DNA of 64,000 nt from Branchiibius sp. NY16-3462-2. GTDB lineage: Bacteria > Actinomycetota > Actinomycetes > Actinomycetales > Dermatophilaceae. Of this stretch, positions 51,850 to 61,153 are shown piece by piece. The translations under genes and the position numbers were made by a program. The notes beneath the pieces are model-generated. The model ran no database searches. It saw only the letters and a list, made by a program, of their open reading frames with translations, and was not told where the DNA came from. Numbering within the stretch: the stretch's first letter is position 1; each line of letters begins with the position of its first letter. The stretch is taken from contig NZ_LVCF01000034.1 of the NCBI RefSeq assembly GCF_001594145.1, positions 11,009 through 75,008 of the forward strand. The letters are read 5' to 3'.

Positions 51850-52469
51850 CACACGATCCTCTCTCCCTGATCGTCGACCACCAACGCCTGCCCGTCTCGT
51901 AACGCCCAATACCTCTGCCCCGCAGCGTCATACGATGCAGCAACCGCGGCGAGCAGGTCCGTCTCGGGATGACCGGGCGAGTCCAGGTGCGGCACGACAG
52001 GACGGTCGAGGATGCCCAGACCGTCGAAGCGGACCTCGCCGTACGCCGCGATCGCGTCGTCCGTCGGATCACAACGCTCCAGACCGTGCAGGCTGGGAGC
52101 CAACACGCACGGCCCGGCGCTGAACCCGGCGTACACCACATCATCCTGGAGGATCCGGGCGCTGACCCAAGCATCAAAGCCGCTGCGGGCCATGGCCATA
52201 CGCAAGGTGAACACGTTCCCGCCACGCACCCACACGTAGTCCGGTCGGTCCGCAGACTCAAAGCCATCCCGCAGATCGACGTTCCGCGCACGCAGCCCGA
52301 TCGCTGCCAACTGGTTGATCTGGCGCCCAACGTCATCGACCCGACGTTGCTGATCCGACGCGCCGTCGAGCGCATTCATGATCACCCAGCCAGCGCGCCC
52401 ACCAGAGACCAGATCAACGAATTCCTCCGGATGAGAACCCAGTTGGTACGACGACAGATAGAGGCGCAC
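51849..52469 (-). CDS. Peptidase E (S51) family protein
   Basis: This 206-aa protein has the dipeptidase E fold: MRLYLSSYQLGSHPEEFV at the N-terminus, WVRGGNVFTLRMAM, and the nucleophile Ser in YAGFSAGPCVLAPS. Members cleave N-terminal aspartyl dipeptides or cyanophycin fragments. I use the GTG at 52469, four bases after the TetR stop, because the family N-terminus starts there; codons upstream lie within the TetR gene. The 3' end overlaps the next gene by one base. Confidence 0.82.
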   Translation of the reverse strand: MRLYLSSYQLGSHPEEFVDLVSGGRAGWVIMNALDGASDQQRRVDDVGRQINQLAAIGLRARNVDLRDGFESADRPDYVWVRGGNVFTLRMAMARSGFDAWVSARILQDDVVYAGFSAGPCVLAPSLHGLERCDPTDDAIAAYGEVRFDGLGILDRPVVPHLDSPGHPETDLLAAVAASYDAAGQRYWALRDGQALVVDDQGERIV

Positions 52470-52473
52470 CAAC

Positions 52474-53040
52474 TCACGACCCTGCCAGCGAACGCCACTC
52501 AGCGAGGGCTTCGCGCTGGATGTCCACCAGGTCGCGCGCCGGTTCGGCATCGATCCATTGGGCGAACGACGCCCGGAACACTCCCAGCGCCAGCTCGGCG
52601 GTCAGCCGTGCCCGCGACGCAGGAACCCCCCGCTCAGCCAGTGCATCCGCTAGCGCCGTCGTCAGCCGCGCCAGTTTGAGCATCTCCCGCTCCTGCAGAG
52701 CCGGTTCGGCGTCCAGGATCTGTTGGCGTGACCGCGAGAACGTACGCCGATCGGCCGGGAAAAACCCACCCAAACCTTCCAGCGCCGCGGCTAAGAGCGC
52801 TGTCTCCGAGGCGGTTTCGGGCTCCGCCCGCACGGCCTCCAGCATCAACGCCTCCAACGCGGCGCCGCCATCGAAGAGCACCTCACGCTTGTCGCTGAAG
52901 TACCGGTAGAAGGTGCGCTCGGTCAGATCGGCTCGTTGCGCGATGTCGGCGACAGTCGTCTGGTCGTAGCCGCGCTCACCGAAGAGCGCCATGGCTGCGT
53001 CCTTGAGCCGGTCGGGTGCACCCGGTTGCCATCGAGCCAT
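52474..53040 (-). CDS. TetR/AcrR-family transcriptional regulator
   Basis: This 188-aa regulator has an N-terminal HTH (RLKDAAMALFGERGYDQTTVADIAQRADLTERTFYRYFSDKREVLF, 11-56) and an all-helical C-terminal domain. It heads an operon with peptidase E, methyltransferase and lipoprotein genes and is divergent from an SDR gene. Two perfect inverted repeats lie in the 85-bp gap, so it most likely represses both directions. The ligand is unknown. Confidence 0.9.
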   Translation of the reverse strand: MARWQPGAPDRLKDAAMALFGERGYDQTTVADIAQRADLTERTFYRYFSDKREVLFDGGAALEALMLEAVRAEPETASETALLAAALEGLGGFFPADRRTFSRSRQQILDAEPALQEREMLKLARLTTALADALAERGVPASRARLTAELALGVFRASFAQWIDAEPARDLVDIQREALAEWRSLAGS

Positions 53041-53056
53041 ACCCGTGAGGGTAGTC

Positions 53057-53075
53057 GATGACAGTTCCTGTCATC
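53057..53075. promoter_or_regulatory. TetR operator A (GATGACAG-TTC-CTGTCATC)
   Basis: A perfect inverted repeat with 8-bp arms and a 3-base centre lies 17 bp upstream of the TetR start and shares its half-site pattern with operator B, 16 bp further on. Confidence 0.75.
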
Positions 53076-53090
53076 AGCTGCTACCGTCGC

Positions 53091-53111
53091 TGATGTCAGC
53101 ATCTGACATCA
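53091..53111. promoter_or_regulatory. TetR operator B (arms TGATGTCAG and CTGACATCA)
   Basis: A perfect inverted repeat with 9-bp arms around CAT lies 15 bp before the divergent SDR gene, just upstream of its AAGGAG ribosome site, so binding would block that promoter or its transcript start. Confidence 0.8.
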
Positions 53112-53125
53112 AATAAGGAGACAAC

Positions 53126-54019
53126 ATGCACATCTTCATGACCGGTGCCTCCGGCTGGATCGGTTCGGCTGTCGTGCCCGAACTACTAGCAGCCGGGCAC
53201 ACCGTGACAGCGATGGCCCGCTCGGCAACGTCCGCCGACACACTGCGCGCGGCCGGCGTCGAGCCCATCGCCGCCGACCTGGACGACCTGGCTGCCTTGC
53301 GCTCGGCCGCGGAAAACTCCGACGGCGTCGTCCACTTGGCGAACAAACACGACTGGTCCAACCCAGCTGAGTCCAACCGGGCCGAGCGAGCAGCCGTCGA
53401 CACCTTCGGCGCAGCTCTCGCCGGCTCCGACCGTCCGCTGCTGATCGCCTCCGGCACCGCCATCCCGATGGGTCGCCCGCTCGTGGAGACCGACCGCAGC
53501 CCCTTCTCCGGCCCGGACTCCATGCGCGGCGGCAGCGAGGCCCTCGCGATGGACTACGCCGGGAAGGGCGTGCGAAGTGTCGCGGTCCGCTTCGCCCCGA
53601 CCGTCCACGGCACCGGCGGTGACCACGGCTTCATCGCGCTGATCGCCCGGGGCGCCCGGGCCCAGGGGTTCGCCGCCTATCCGGGCGACGGGTCGAACCG
53701 GTGGTCAGCGGTGCACCGCGCCGACGCGGGCCAGTTGGTTGCCCTCGCCGTCGAGTCGGCACCAGCCGGGTCGGTCGTGCACGCAGTGGCCGAAGAAGGC
53801 ATCACCTCGCGCTCGATCGCTGAGGCGCTGGGGGCGGCGCTGGACCTGCCGACGCAATCGCAACCAGCCGACGTACTCGCAGCCGAACTGGGGTTTGTCG
53901 GCCGGGTCTTCGCCATGGACCTGCCGGCGTCGAGCGCGATCACCCGCGAGCGCTTCAACTGGACGCCGAGCCACCCCACCCTGGAAGAGGACATCGTCGC
54001 CGGCGCCTACCCGGGCTGA
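53126..54019 (+). CDS. NAD(P)-dependent epimerase/dehydratase-like SDR protein
   Basis: This 297-aa atypical short-chain dehydrogenase starts with the nucleotide-binding motif MTGASGWIGSAVV. The core has strand-end DLDDL and VVHLANKHDW. The usual YxxxK catalytic pair is not obvious around residue 145 (DYAGKGVRSVAVRFAPTVHG), so it may bind NAD(P)H without the classical chemistry; this subgroup often uses a Tyr near that place. AAGGAG lies seven bases before the ATG. Expression is predicted to be under the divergent TetR via two operators. Confidence 0.85.
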   Translation: MHIFMTGASGWIGSAVVPELLAAGHTVTAMARSATSADTLRAAGVEPIAADLDDLAALRSAAENSDGVVHLANKHDWSNPAESNRAERAAVDTFGAALAGSDRPLLIASGTAIPMGRPLVETDRSPFSGPDSMRGGSEALAMDYAGKGVRSVAVRFAPTVHGTGGDHGFIALIARGARAQGFAAYPGDGSNRWSAVHRADAGQLVALAVESAPAGSVVHAVAEEGITSRSIAEALGAALDLPTQSQPADVLAAELGFVGRVFAMDLPASSAITRERFNWTPSHPTLEEDIVAGAYPG

Positions 54020-54042
54020 TCCGAGCAGGGCACACTGTCGTC

Positions 54043-54513
54043 GTGGGCCTGCCGATCGAACGCCATCTGCTGCGCGCCCGCGACCTCGCCGATCATCGCT
54101 TCGAGGAGCCGATCGGCGTGGCCGACATGGCGGCCGCCGCGGGCTTGAGCCAGGCGCACTTCTCGCGGGCGTTCCGGGAGATGTTCGGGATCAGCCCGCA
54201 CGGTTACCTGCTGACCCGCCGCCTGGAACGCGCCGCCGCCCTCCTGCGCCACACCGACCACGACGTCGCGCGGGTCTGCGTCGAAGTGGGGCTGACCTCG
54301 GTCGGCAGCTTCACGACCAGTTTTAAGCGGATGTACGGGCAGACGCCTACGCAGTACCGCGCCGAGTTCGCCCAAGCGCCACGGTTCGCGATCCCGGGGT
54401 GCGTCGTGCGCCGCGAGAGCCGGCCGCAACTGCGCACGTTTCGAGAAGACCCGGCCGACTCCCCCTCCGTAGCGTCGAGCACACCGAACACCGTTACAGG
54501 AGGAACCCCGTGA
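54043..54513 (+). CDS. AraC-family transcriptional regulator
   Basis: This 156-aa protein has two helix-turn-helix motifs of the AraC DNA-binding domain within residues 15-105 (GVADMAAAAGLSQAHFSRAFREMFG and DVARVCVEVGLTSVGSFTTSFKRMYG). There is no large sensor domain; the 45-residue C-terminal tail has no recognised fold. Start is the GTG at 54043, 23 bp after the SDR gene. Its stop overlaps the VOC gene start (GTGA), the common actinobacterial AraC-VOC pairing. Confidence 0.88.
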   Translation: MGLPIERHLLRARDLADHRFEEPIGVADMAAAAGLSQAHFSRAFREMFGISPHGYLLTRRLERAAALLRHTDHDVARVCVEVGLTSVGSFTTSFKRMYGQTPTQYRAEFAQAPRFAIPGCVVRRESRPQLRTFREDPADSPSVASSTPNTVTGGTP

Positions 54514-54932
54514 GCATCACCATTTCCAGCATCAACCTCTGGGTCCACGACCAGGAGGTCGCTCTCGACTTCTGGACCACCAAGGTCGGCTTCGAACTGC
54601 GCTCGGACTGGAGCTTCCCGGAGATGGCCGGCTTCCGCTGGCTCACCGTCGGCCCCAAGGACCAGCCCGACATCGAGATCGTCCTGATGAGCATCCCGGG
54701 CGCGCCCGTATTCACCGACGAGCAGCACGACCTGGTGGAGAAAGCCATGTCCTCCGGACTGATCGGCGCCGTCTTCCTGGTCACCGACGACGTGCGCCGC
54801 GACTACGACGACCTGTCGGCCAGGGGCGTGGAGTTCTACGAGAAACCCGAGGAGCGGCCCTACGGCATCGACTGCGGCTTCCGCGATCCGTCCGGCAACA
54901 TGATCCGCCTGGCCCAGATCACGATCAGCTGA
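54510..54932 (+). CDS. VOC (glyoxalase/dioxygenase superfamily) protein
   Basis: This 140-aa protein has the paired beta-alpha-beta3 units of the vicinal oxygen chelate fold (ISSINLWVHDQEVALDFWTTKVGFELRSD; GAVFLVTDDVRRDYDDLSARGVEFYEKPEERPYG; CGFRDPSGNMIRLAQ). The usual His metal ligand near the N-terminus is replaced in NLWVHDQEVA by a nearby His, so metal binding is unsure. AGGAGGA precedes the GTG at 54510, which overlaps the AraC stop. It may act on or bind a toxic small molecule that AraC senses. Confidence 0.87.
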   Translation: MSITISSINLWVHDQEVALDFWTTKVGFELRSDWSFPEMAGFRWLTVGPKDQPDIEIVLMSIPGAPVFTDEQHDLVEKAMSSGLIGAVFLVTDDVRRDYDDLSARGVEFYEKPEERPYGIDCGFRDPSGNMIRLAQITIS

Positions 54933-54965
54933 CCGGGCCGAGTCCCACGAGAATTTCAACGTACG

Positions 54966-55002
54966 GCGAAGGCCGCCCTCCCAGCGGGAGAGCGGCCTTC
55001 GC
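54966..55002. terminator. Bidirectional hairpin terminator (VOC / groEL)
   Basis: Arms GCGAAGGCCGC and GCGGCCTTCGC (11 bp) continue after one mismatch through CTCCC/GGGAG to a three-base loop. The structure fills the 85-bp gap between convergent stops. Confidence 0.8.
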
Positions 55003-55017
55003 TTGGTGCGGGTTGGA

Positions 55018-56646
<1,629 letters not shown>

Positions 56647-56764
56647 GTGCGGTAGTCCTCCCACACGTCGCGTTACGGGCTGGCCGTACGACGCCCGCGA
56701 CGGACGAACCGGGCCGGTGAACTCACGTCATCCACCGGAGGCGGCTCTCGTCGGACGGCCACTT

Positions 56765-56791
56765 TTGTCACTCTCGGGGCGAGAGTGCTAA
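56765..56791. promoter_or_regulatory. CIRCE element 1 (HrcA operator)
   Basis: TTGTCACTC-N9-GAGTGCTAA matches the CIRCE consensus TTAGCACTC-N9-GAGTGCTAA with only two mismatches, both in the left arm. It lies 118 bp upstream of the groEL start codon. Confidence 0.88.
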
Positions 56792-56799
56792 CGCCATTA

Positions 56800-56826
56800 T
56801 TGGCACTCGCACCCCGAGAGTGCAAA
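56800..56826. promoter_or_regulatory. CIRCE element 2 (HrcA operator)
   Basis: TTGGCACTC-N9-GAGTGCAAA matches the CIRCE consensus with one mismatch in each arm and sits eight bases from CIRCE 1. Tandem CIRCE boxes before groEL are known in other actinobacteria. Confidence 0.88.
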
Positions 56827-56872
56827 CGATCCAGGCCCTAATTTGCGTACGCCGACCGCGCCCCTTCCCGAC

Positions 56873-56925
56873 TTCGGATACGGATGGCGGGTTGAGACGC
56901 CGCAAACCCGCCATCCGTATCCGAA
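56873..56925. terminator. Hairpin with perfect 21-bp arms after the MerR gene
   Basis: Two perfectly complementary 21-bp arms (56873-56893 and 56905-56925) surround an 11-base loop, starting ten bases after the MerR-type gene stop. It most likely ends that transcript before the groEL promoter. No U tract follows. Confidence 0.7.
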
Positions 56926-56934
56926 CCCGGGGGC

Positions 56935-57732
56935 TCAGGCCACCGGTTGCTGCAGGTCGACAACCCAGCGGTCGCCCCCGCTGTCCGGAGTCTCCAGATA
57001 GACCTCGCGGCAGACACCGCGCGGCGTTAGGCCGCGCGCTTCGACCTCGCGGACCAGGTCCTGCCACGCCCCGACGATGTCGTCGATGCCCTCCGATTCG
57101 TAGCGCGTCGTCACTGCCGACGGCACTGCGTCAATGGTCACCGCCGATGTGCCCGCCGGAGCCGATCCGTCCGCGACGGGAGCGGCCGCCGCGATCTCCA
57201 TCTCCTCACCGCGCACGGTGTAGGTCGCCAGGGTGGGACCGGTGAGCGGCACGCCGGCGGAGGCGACTGCCTCCATGACCCTGCCGAACAACGGACCGAT
57301 GCGCCCGGCGATCTCACTCTGGCCACTGACGGTGTCGCTCAGTTGGGCGACCGTGACCTGCGGAAGCGAGGTCAACGAGTAATCAGACACAACATTCTCC
57401 TTCTCGATCATTCGGAGCCTCGCCTCGATCTGCCGCAGCCGCACACCGTCGGCCTCGATCTGATCGCGCAGTTCGTCGCGCCTGCGACGCAGTCGATCGC
57501 CGAGGGTGGCTTCGTCGGCTTCGTCCAGCAACTCCTGAATCGTGGCCAACGAGAAGCCCAGCTCCTTCAACGCAACCAGTCGGTTCATGCGATCCAACTG
57601 GCTGGCTGAATAGGAGCGATAGCCCGACGACGGGTCGACGGACGCCGGGTGCAGCAGGCCGAGGTGGTCGTAGTGCCGCAACATCCGCACGGACACCCCG
57701 GCCACCCGGGCGAACTCTCCGATACTCAACAT
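56935..57732 (-). CDS. MerR-family regulator with GyrI-like effector domain
   Basis: This 265-aa protein has a MerR winged helix at 1-75 (MLSIGEFARVAGVSVRMLRHYDHLGLLHPA ... SGYRSYSASQLDRMNRLVALKELGFSL), a coiled-coil dimer helix (about 80-112), and a C-terminal GyrI-like/BmrR-type ligand domain (about 120-265, ending DRWVVDLQQPVA). Such regulators activate multidrug-resistance genes on binding hydrophobic drugs. It follows fadB by 53 bp on the same strand but has its own MerR-type promoter at 57752-57772. Confidence 0.9.
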   Translation of the reverse strand: MLSIGEFARVAGVSVRMLRHYDHLGLLHPASVDPSSGYRSYSASQLDRMNRLVALKELGFSLATIQELLDEADEATLGDRLRRRRDELRDQIEADGVRLRQIEARLRMIEKENVVSDYSLTSLPQVTVAQLSDTVSGQSEIAGRIGPLFGRVMEAVASAGVPLTGPTLATYTVRGEEMEIAAAAPVADGSAPAGTSAVTIDAVPSAVTTRYESEGIDDIVGAWQDLVREVEARGLTPRGVCREVYLETPDSGGDRWVVDLQQPVA

Positions 57733-57751
57733 GGTGTGTTCACTCGACCGT

Positions 57752-57772
57752 CTGACACGGTGTCAGGGTCAA
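57752..57772 (-). promoter_or_regulatory. MerR-type promoter/operator
   Basis: On the minus strand TTGACC is followed directly by the perfect palindrome CTGACACCGTGTCAG (arms CTGACAC and GTGTCAG), the arrangement of MerR-activated promoters whose long spacer is twisted by the activator. It lies 20 bp before the MerR-type gene start, so autoregulation is expected. Confidence 0.7.
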
Positions 57773-57785
57773 CACCCCCGTCGGA

Positions 57786-59933
57786 TCAGCTGAAGGTTTT
57801 GTCCTGGTCGGCCATCTCCTGCAGCAGCGAGGGCACCGCGAACCGATCGCCGTACCTGTCCTGCAGTTCCCCGGCCCGTGCGATGAAGCCCTTGAGCCCG
57901 TGCTCGTACCCGTTGATGTACTGCAGCACTCCGCCGGTCCAGGCGGGGAAGCCGATACCCATGATCGAGCCGATGTTCGCGTCGGCGACTGAGGTCAGCA
58001 CGCCCTCCTGCACGCACTTGACGCTCTCCAACGCCTCGACGAAGAGCATCCGCTCCTGGACGTCCTCGAAGGGGATCGGGTCGGCCTGCGGGAACGTCGT
58101 GGCCAGGCCCGACCAGAGCGACGTACGGCGACCGTCGGCGTAGTCGTAGAAGCCGGCTCCCGCCTTCTTGCCTGCGCGGTCTTGCGCCAGCATCGTGCGC
58201 ACCACACCGGTCCCCGGGTGCTCGACGTACCCCTCACCGGCGGCCGCAGCGGTTGCGTCCGCGATCTTGGCCATCAACTCCAGGTTGAGTTCGTCGGACA
58301 ACTGCAACGGCCCCACCGGGTAACCCGCCTGTGTCGCAGCACGTTCCAGCGACACCGGCGAAACTCCCTCGGCCAGCATGGCCAGACCCTCGTTGACGAA
58401 GGTGCCGATGACCCGGCTGGTGAAGAACCCGCGCGAGTCGTGCACCACGATCGGCGTCTTCTTCATCGCCAACGTCAGGTCGAAGGCCCGCGCCAGAGTC
58501 GAGTCCGAGGTCTGCTCGCCGCGGATGATCTCCACCAGCGGCATCTTGTCGACCGGTGAGAAGAAGTGCAGACCGATGAAGTCCGCCGGCCGGTCCACCC
58601 CGGACGCCAGCAGGGTGATCGGCAGCGTCGAGGTGTTGGAGCACAGCAGCGCATCCGGCGCGAGGAACGGTGCCACCTCCGCGAAGACCTGCTGCTTCAA
58701 CTCCGGCGACTCGAAGACCGCCTCGATCACGGCGTCGCAGCCCGCAGCGTCCTCCGCAGCAGCGGTCGGCGTGATCCGGTCCAGCAACGCCGACGCCGCT
58801 TCCGAAGTCATCCGACCGCGTGAGACCGCCTTGGTGACCAGTCCCTGCGAGTATCCCTTGCCGGTGGCAGCCGCCTCGGGAGACACGTCCTTCAGCACGA
58901 CGTCGATGCCGGATTTGGCCAACTGGTAAGCGATTCCGGCGCCCATCATGCCGGCGCCGAGCACTACGACCTTCGACACGGACGTCCGCTCGATTCCGGC
59001 TGGGCGCGACCCGCCCTTCTTGATCGTCTGCAGATCGAAGAAGAACGCCTTGATCATGTTCTTGGTGATCGGGCCGCTGGCCAGCTCCACCAGATAGCGG
59101 CTCTCGATGCGGGTCGCGGTGTCGAAGTCGACCTGGGCGCCCTCGACCGCCACCGCCAGGATCGCCCGCGGCGCCGGATAGGGCGCACCCTTGAGTTGCT
59201 TGACCAGGATCGCCGGGAAGACCGACAACTGGTCGGCGATCTGGCGCGGGAAGCCGCCCGGCATCCGGTATCCCTTTTCGTCCCAGGGCTGTACGGCGTC
59301 CGGGTGCTCCGCGATCCACGCCCGGGCCGCACGCAGACCCTCATCGACGCTGCCCACGACCTCGTCGACCAGGCCGAGTTCGAGCGCCTTGGCCGGTGGG
59401 AACGACTTGCCCTCCAGCAGCACGTTGGTGACCGCGTTCGCGATCCCGAACATCCGCACCGTCCGCGTGACGCCACCGCCGCCGGGCAACAGCCCCAGCG
59501 TGACCTCGGGCAGCCCGAAGACCGTGCCGCGACCCTCGACCGCAATGCGGTGGTGACAGGCCAGTGCGATCTCCAGTCCGCCGCCGAGCGCCGTCCCGTT
59601 GAGTACGGCGACCACGGGCAGACCGAGCGTTTCCAGTGAGCGCAGGTCGGCTTTGACGGCCTGCGCTGCAGCAAACGCGTCACCGGCTGTCGCGGGGGTG
59701 ATCTGCGACAGCATCGTCAGATCACCACCGGCGAAGAACGTTTTCTTGGCACTGGTCACGATGACTCCGGTGAGGCCGTCCCGCTCCTCGGCCAACCGGC
59801 GTACCGCACGGTGCATCGACTGGGTGTAGGCGTCATTCATGACGTTCGCGGACCCACTCGGGTCGTCCAGGATCAGCGTGACGACATCGTTCTCGTCGCG
59901 TTCGTAACGCACTGCTTCGACTTCGGAAACCAT
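57786..59933 (-). CDS. Multifunctional enoyl-CoA hydratase / 3-hydroxyacyl-CoA dehydrogenase (FadB/FadJ type)
   Basis: This 715-aa beta-oxidation enzyme hydrates trans-2-enoyl-CoA and oxidises the 3-hydroxyacyl-CoA. The N-terminal crotonase domain (1-300) has LNGTALGGGLEIALACHHRIA and PEVTLGLLPGGGG; the NAD domain begins VVLGAGMMGAGIAYQLAKSGI (about 330), with LLCSNTSTLPIT and FSPVDKMPLVEIIRG as active-site blocks. Length matches FadB. The ATG at 59933 is six bases after the thiolase stop. It would form the trifunctional complex with the upstream thiolase. Confidence 0.94.
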   Translation of the reverse strand: MVSEVEAVRYERDENDVVTLILDDPSGSANVMNDAYTQSMHRAVRRLAEERDGLTGVIVTSAKKTFFAGGDLTMLSQITPATAGDAFAAAQAVKADLRSLETLGLPVVAVLNGTALGGGLEIALACHHRIAVEGRGTVFGLPEVTLGLLPGGGGVTRTVRMFGIANAVTNVLLEGKSFPPAKALELGLVDEVVGSVDEGLRAARAWIAEHPDAVQPWDEKGYRMPGGFPRQIADQLSVFPAILVKQLKGAPYPAPRAILAVAVEGAQVDFDTATRIESRYLVELASGPITKNMIKAFFFDLQTIKKGGSRPAGIERTSVSKVVVLGAGMMGAGIAYQLAKSGIDVVLKDVSPEAAATGKGYSQGLVTKAVSRGRMTSEAASALLDRITPTAAAEDAAGCDAVIEAVFESPELKQQVFAEVAPFLAPDALLCSNTSTLPITLLASGVDRPADFIGLHFFSPVDKMPLVEIIRGEQTSDSTLARAFDLTLAMKKTPIVVHDSRGFFTSRVIGTFVNEGLAMLAEGVSPVSLERAATQAGYPVGPLQLSDELNLELMAKIADATAAAAGEGYVEHPGTGVVRTMLAQDRAGKKAGAGFYDYADGRRTSLWSGLATTFPQADPIPFEDVQERMLFVEALESVKCVQEGVLTSVADANIGSIMGIGFPAWTGGVLQYINGYEHGLKGFIARAGELQDRYGDRFAVPSLLQEMADQDKTFS

Positions 59934-59939
59934 TGCGGT

Positions 59940-61151
59940 TCAGACCCTTTCGATGATCGTCGCGATGCCCATACCGCCACCGACGCACAGCGTCGCGAGG
60001 CCGGTGCGCAGGTCGCGGCGCTCCAACTCATCCAGCAACGTGCCCAGGATCATCGCCCCGGTCGCACCCAGCGGGTGGCCGAGCGCGATGGCCCCGCCGT
60101 TGACGTTGACCTTGTCGTGCGGGATGTCCAGATCCCTCATGAAGCGCAGCGGCACGGCGGCGAACGCCTCGTTGATCTCGTAGAGGTCGATGTCGGCGAC
60201 CGTCATCCCCGCCCGGGCCAGCGCCTTGCGGGCAGCCGGAGCAGGACCGGTCAGCATGATGGTCGGATCGGCGCCGGACACCGCCGTCGCCACGACCCGC
60301 GCCCGCGGCGTCAGCCCGAACCGGGAGCCGACTTCAGACGTGCCGATCGCCACGAGGGACGCCCCGTCGACGATCCCGGAGGAGTTGCCGGCGTGGTGCA
60401 CGTGGTCGATGGCCGGCACCCAGTGGTACTTCGTCAGCGCCACGTCATCGAAACCGGCCTGCGAACCCAGTTGCGCGAAGGACGGTTTCAGCCCCGCCAG
60501 TGACTCGACGGTCGTGCCCGGCCGTGGGAACTCGTCCTTCTCCAGCACCAGCAGACCGGCGTTGTCACGCACCGGCACCACCGAGCGGTCGAAGAGTCCG
60601 TTGGCGATGGCCTTGCCGGCCCGCTCCTGGCTCTCGACCGCGTAGGTGTCGACGTCGGTGCGACTGAACCCCTCGATCGTCGCGATCAGGTCGGCGCCGA
60701 TGCCCTGTGGCACGAAACCGGTCGCGAGCGCCGTCTCCGGGTCCTGCGCCCACGCGCCACCGTCGGAGCCCATCGGCACCCGCGACATGGACTCGACACC
60801 ACCGGCCCAGACCATGTCGTACCACCCGGAGCGGACCTTCTCGGCCGCGATGTTGACCGCTTCCAGACCACTCGCGCAGAACCGGTTGAGCTGGAATCCC
60901 GCTGTGGTGTAGGGCAATCCGGCTTTGAGGGCTGCCGTTTTGGCGATGTCGGCACCCTGGTCGCCGATCGGGCTGACCACGCCCAGGATCAGGTCATCCA
61001 CGACCTCGACGTCGAGCGACGGCAGCCGGGTCCGCAACTCATCGATCAGCCCGGTCACCATCTTCACCGGTTTGATCTCGTGCAGGGACCCGGTGGCCTT
61101 GCCGCGGCCGCGTGGTGTGCGGATCGCCTCATAGATCAGTGCTTCAGACAT
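59940..61151 (-). CDS. Acetyl-CoA C-acyltransferase (thiolase, FadA type)
   Basis: This 403-aa thiolase cleaves 3-ketoacyl-CoA to acetyl-CoA and a shortened acyl-CoA. It has the acyl-binding C92 in NRFCASGLEAVNIA, the His in NGGAIALGHPLGATG and the second Cys in LCVGGGMGIATI. I use the ATG at 61151, with GGAGGA six bases upstream; the ATG at 61157 touches that ribosome site. It lies two bases after the CoA-transferase-like stop and seven before fadB, in one operon. Confidence 0.95.
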   Translation of the reverse strand: MSEALIYEAIRTPRGRGKATGSLHEIKPVKMVTGLIDELRTRLPSLDVEVVDDLILGVVSPIGDQGADIAKTAALKAGLPYTTAGFQLNRFCASGLEAVNIAAEKVRSGWYDMVWAGGVESMSRVPMGSDGGAWAQDPETALATGFVPQGIGADLIATIEGFSRTDVDTYAVESQERAGKAIANGLFDRSVVPVRDNAGLLVLEKDEFPRPGTTVESLAGLKPSFAQLGSQAGFDDVALTKYHWVPAIDHVHHAGNSSGIVDGASLVAIGTSEVGSRFGLTPRARVVATAVSGADPTIMLTGPAPAARKALARAGMTVADIDLYEINEAFAAVPLRFMRDLDIPHDKVNVNGGAIALGHPLGATGAMILGTLLDELERRDLRTGLATLCVGGGMGIATIIERV

Positions 61152-61153
61152 GG

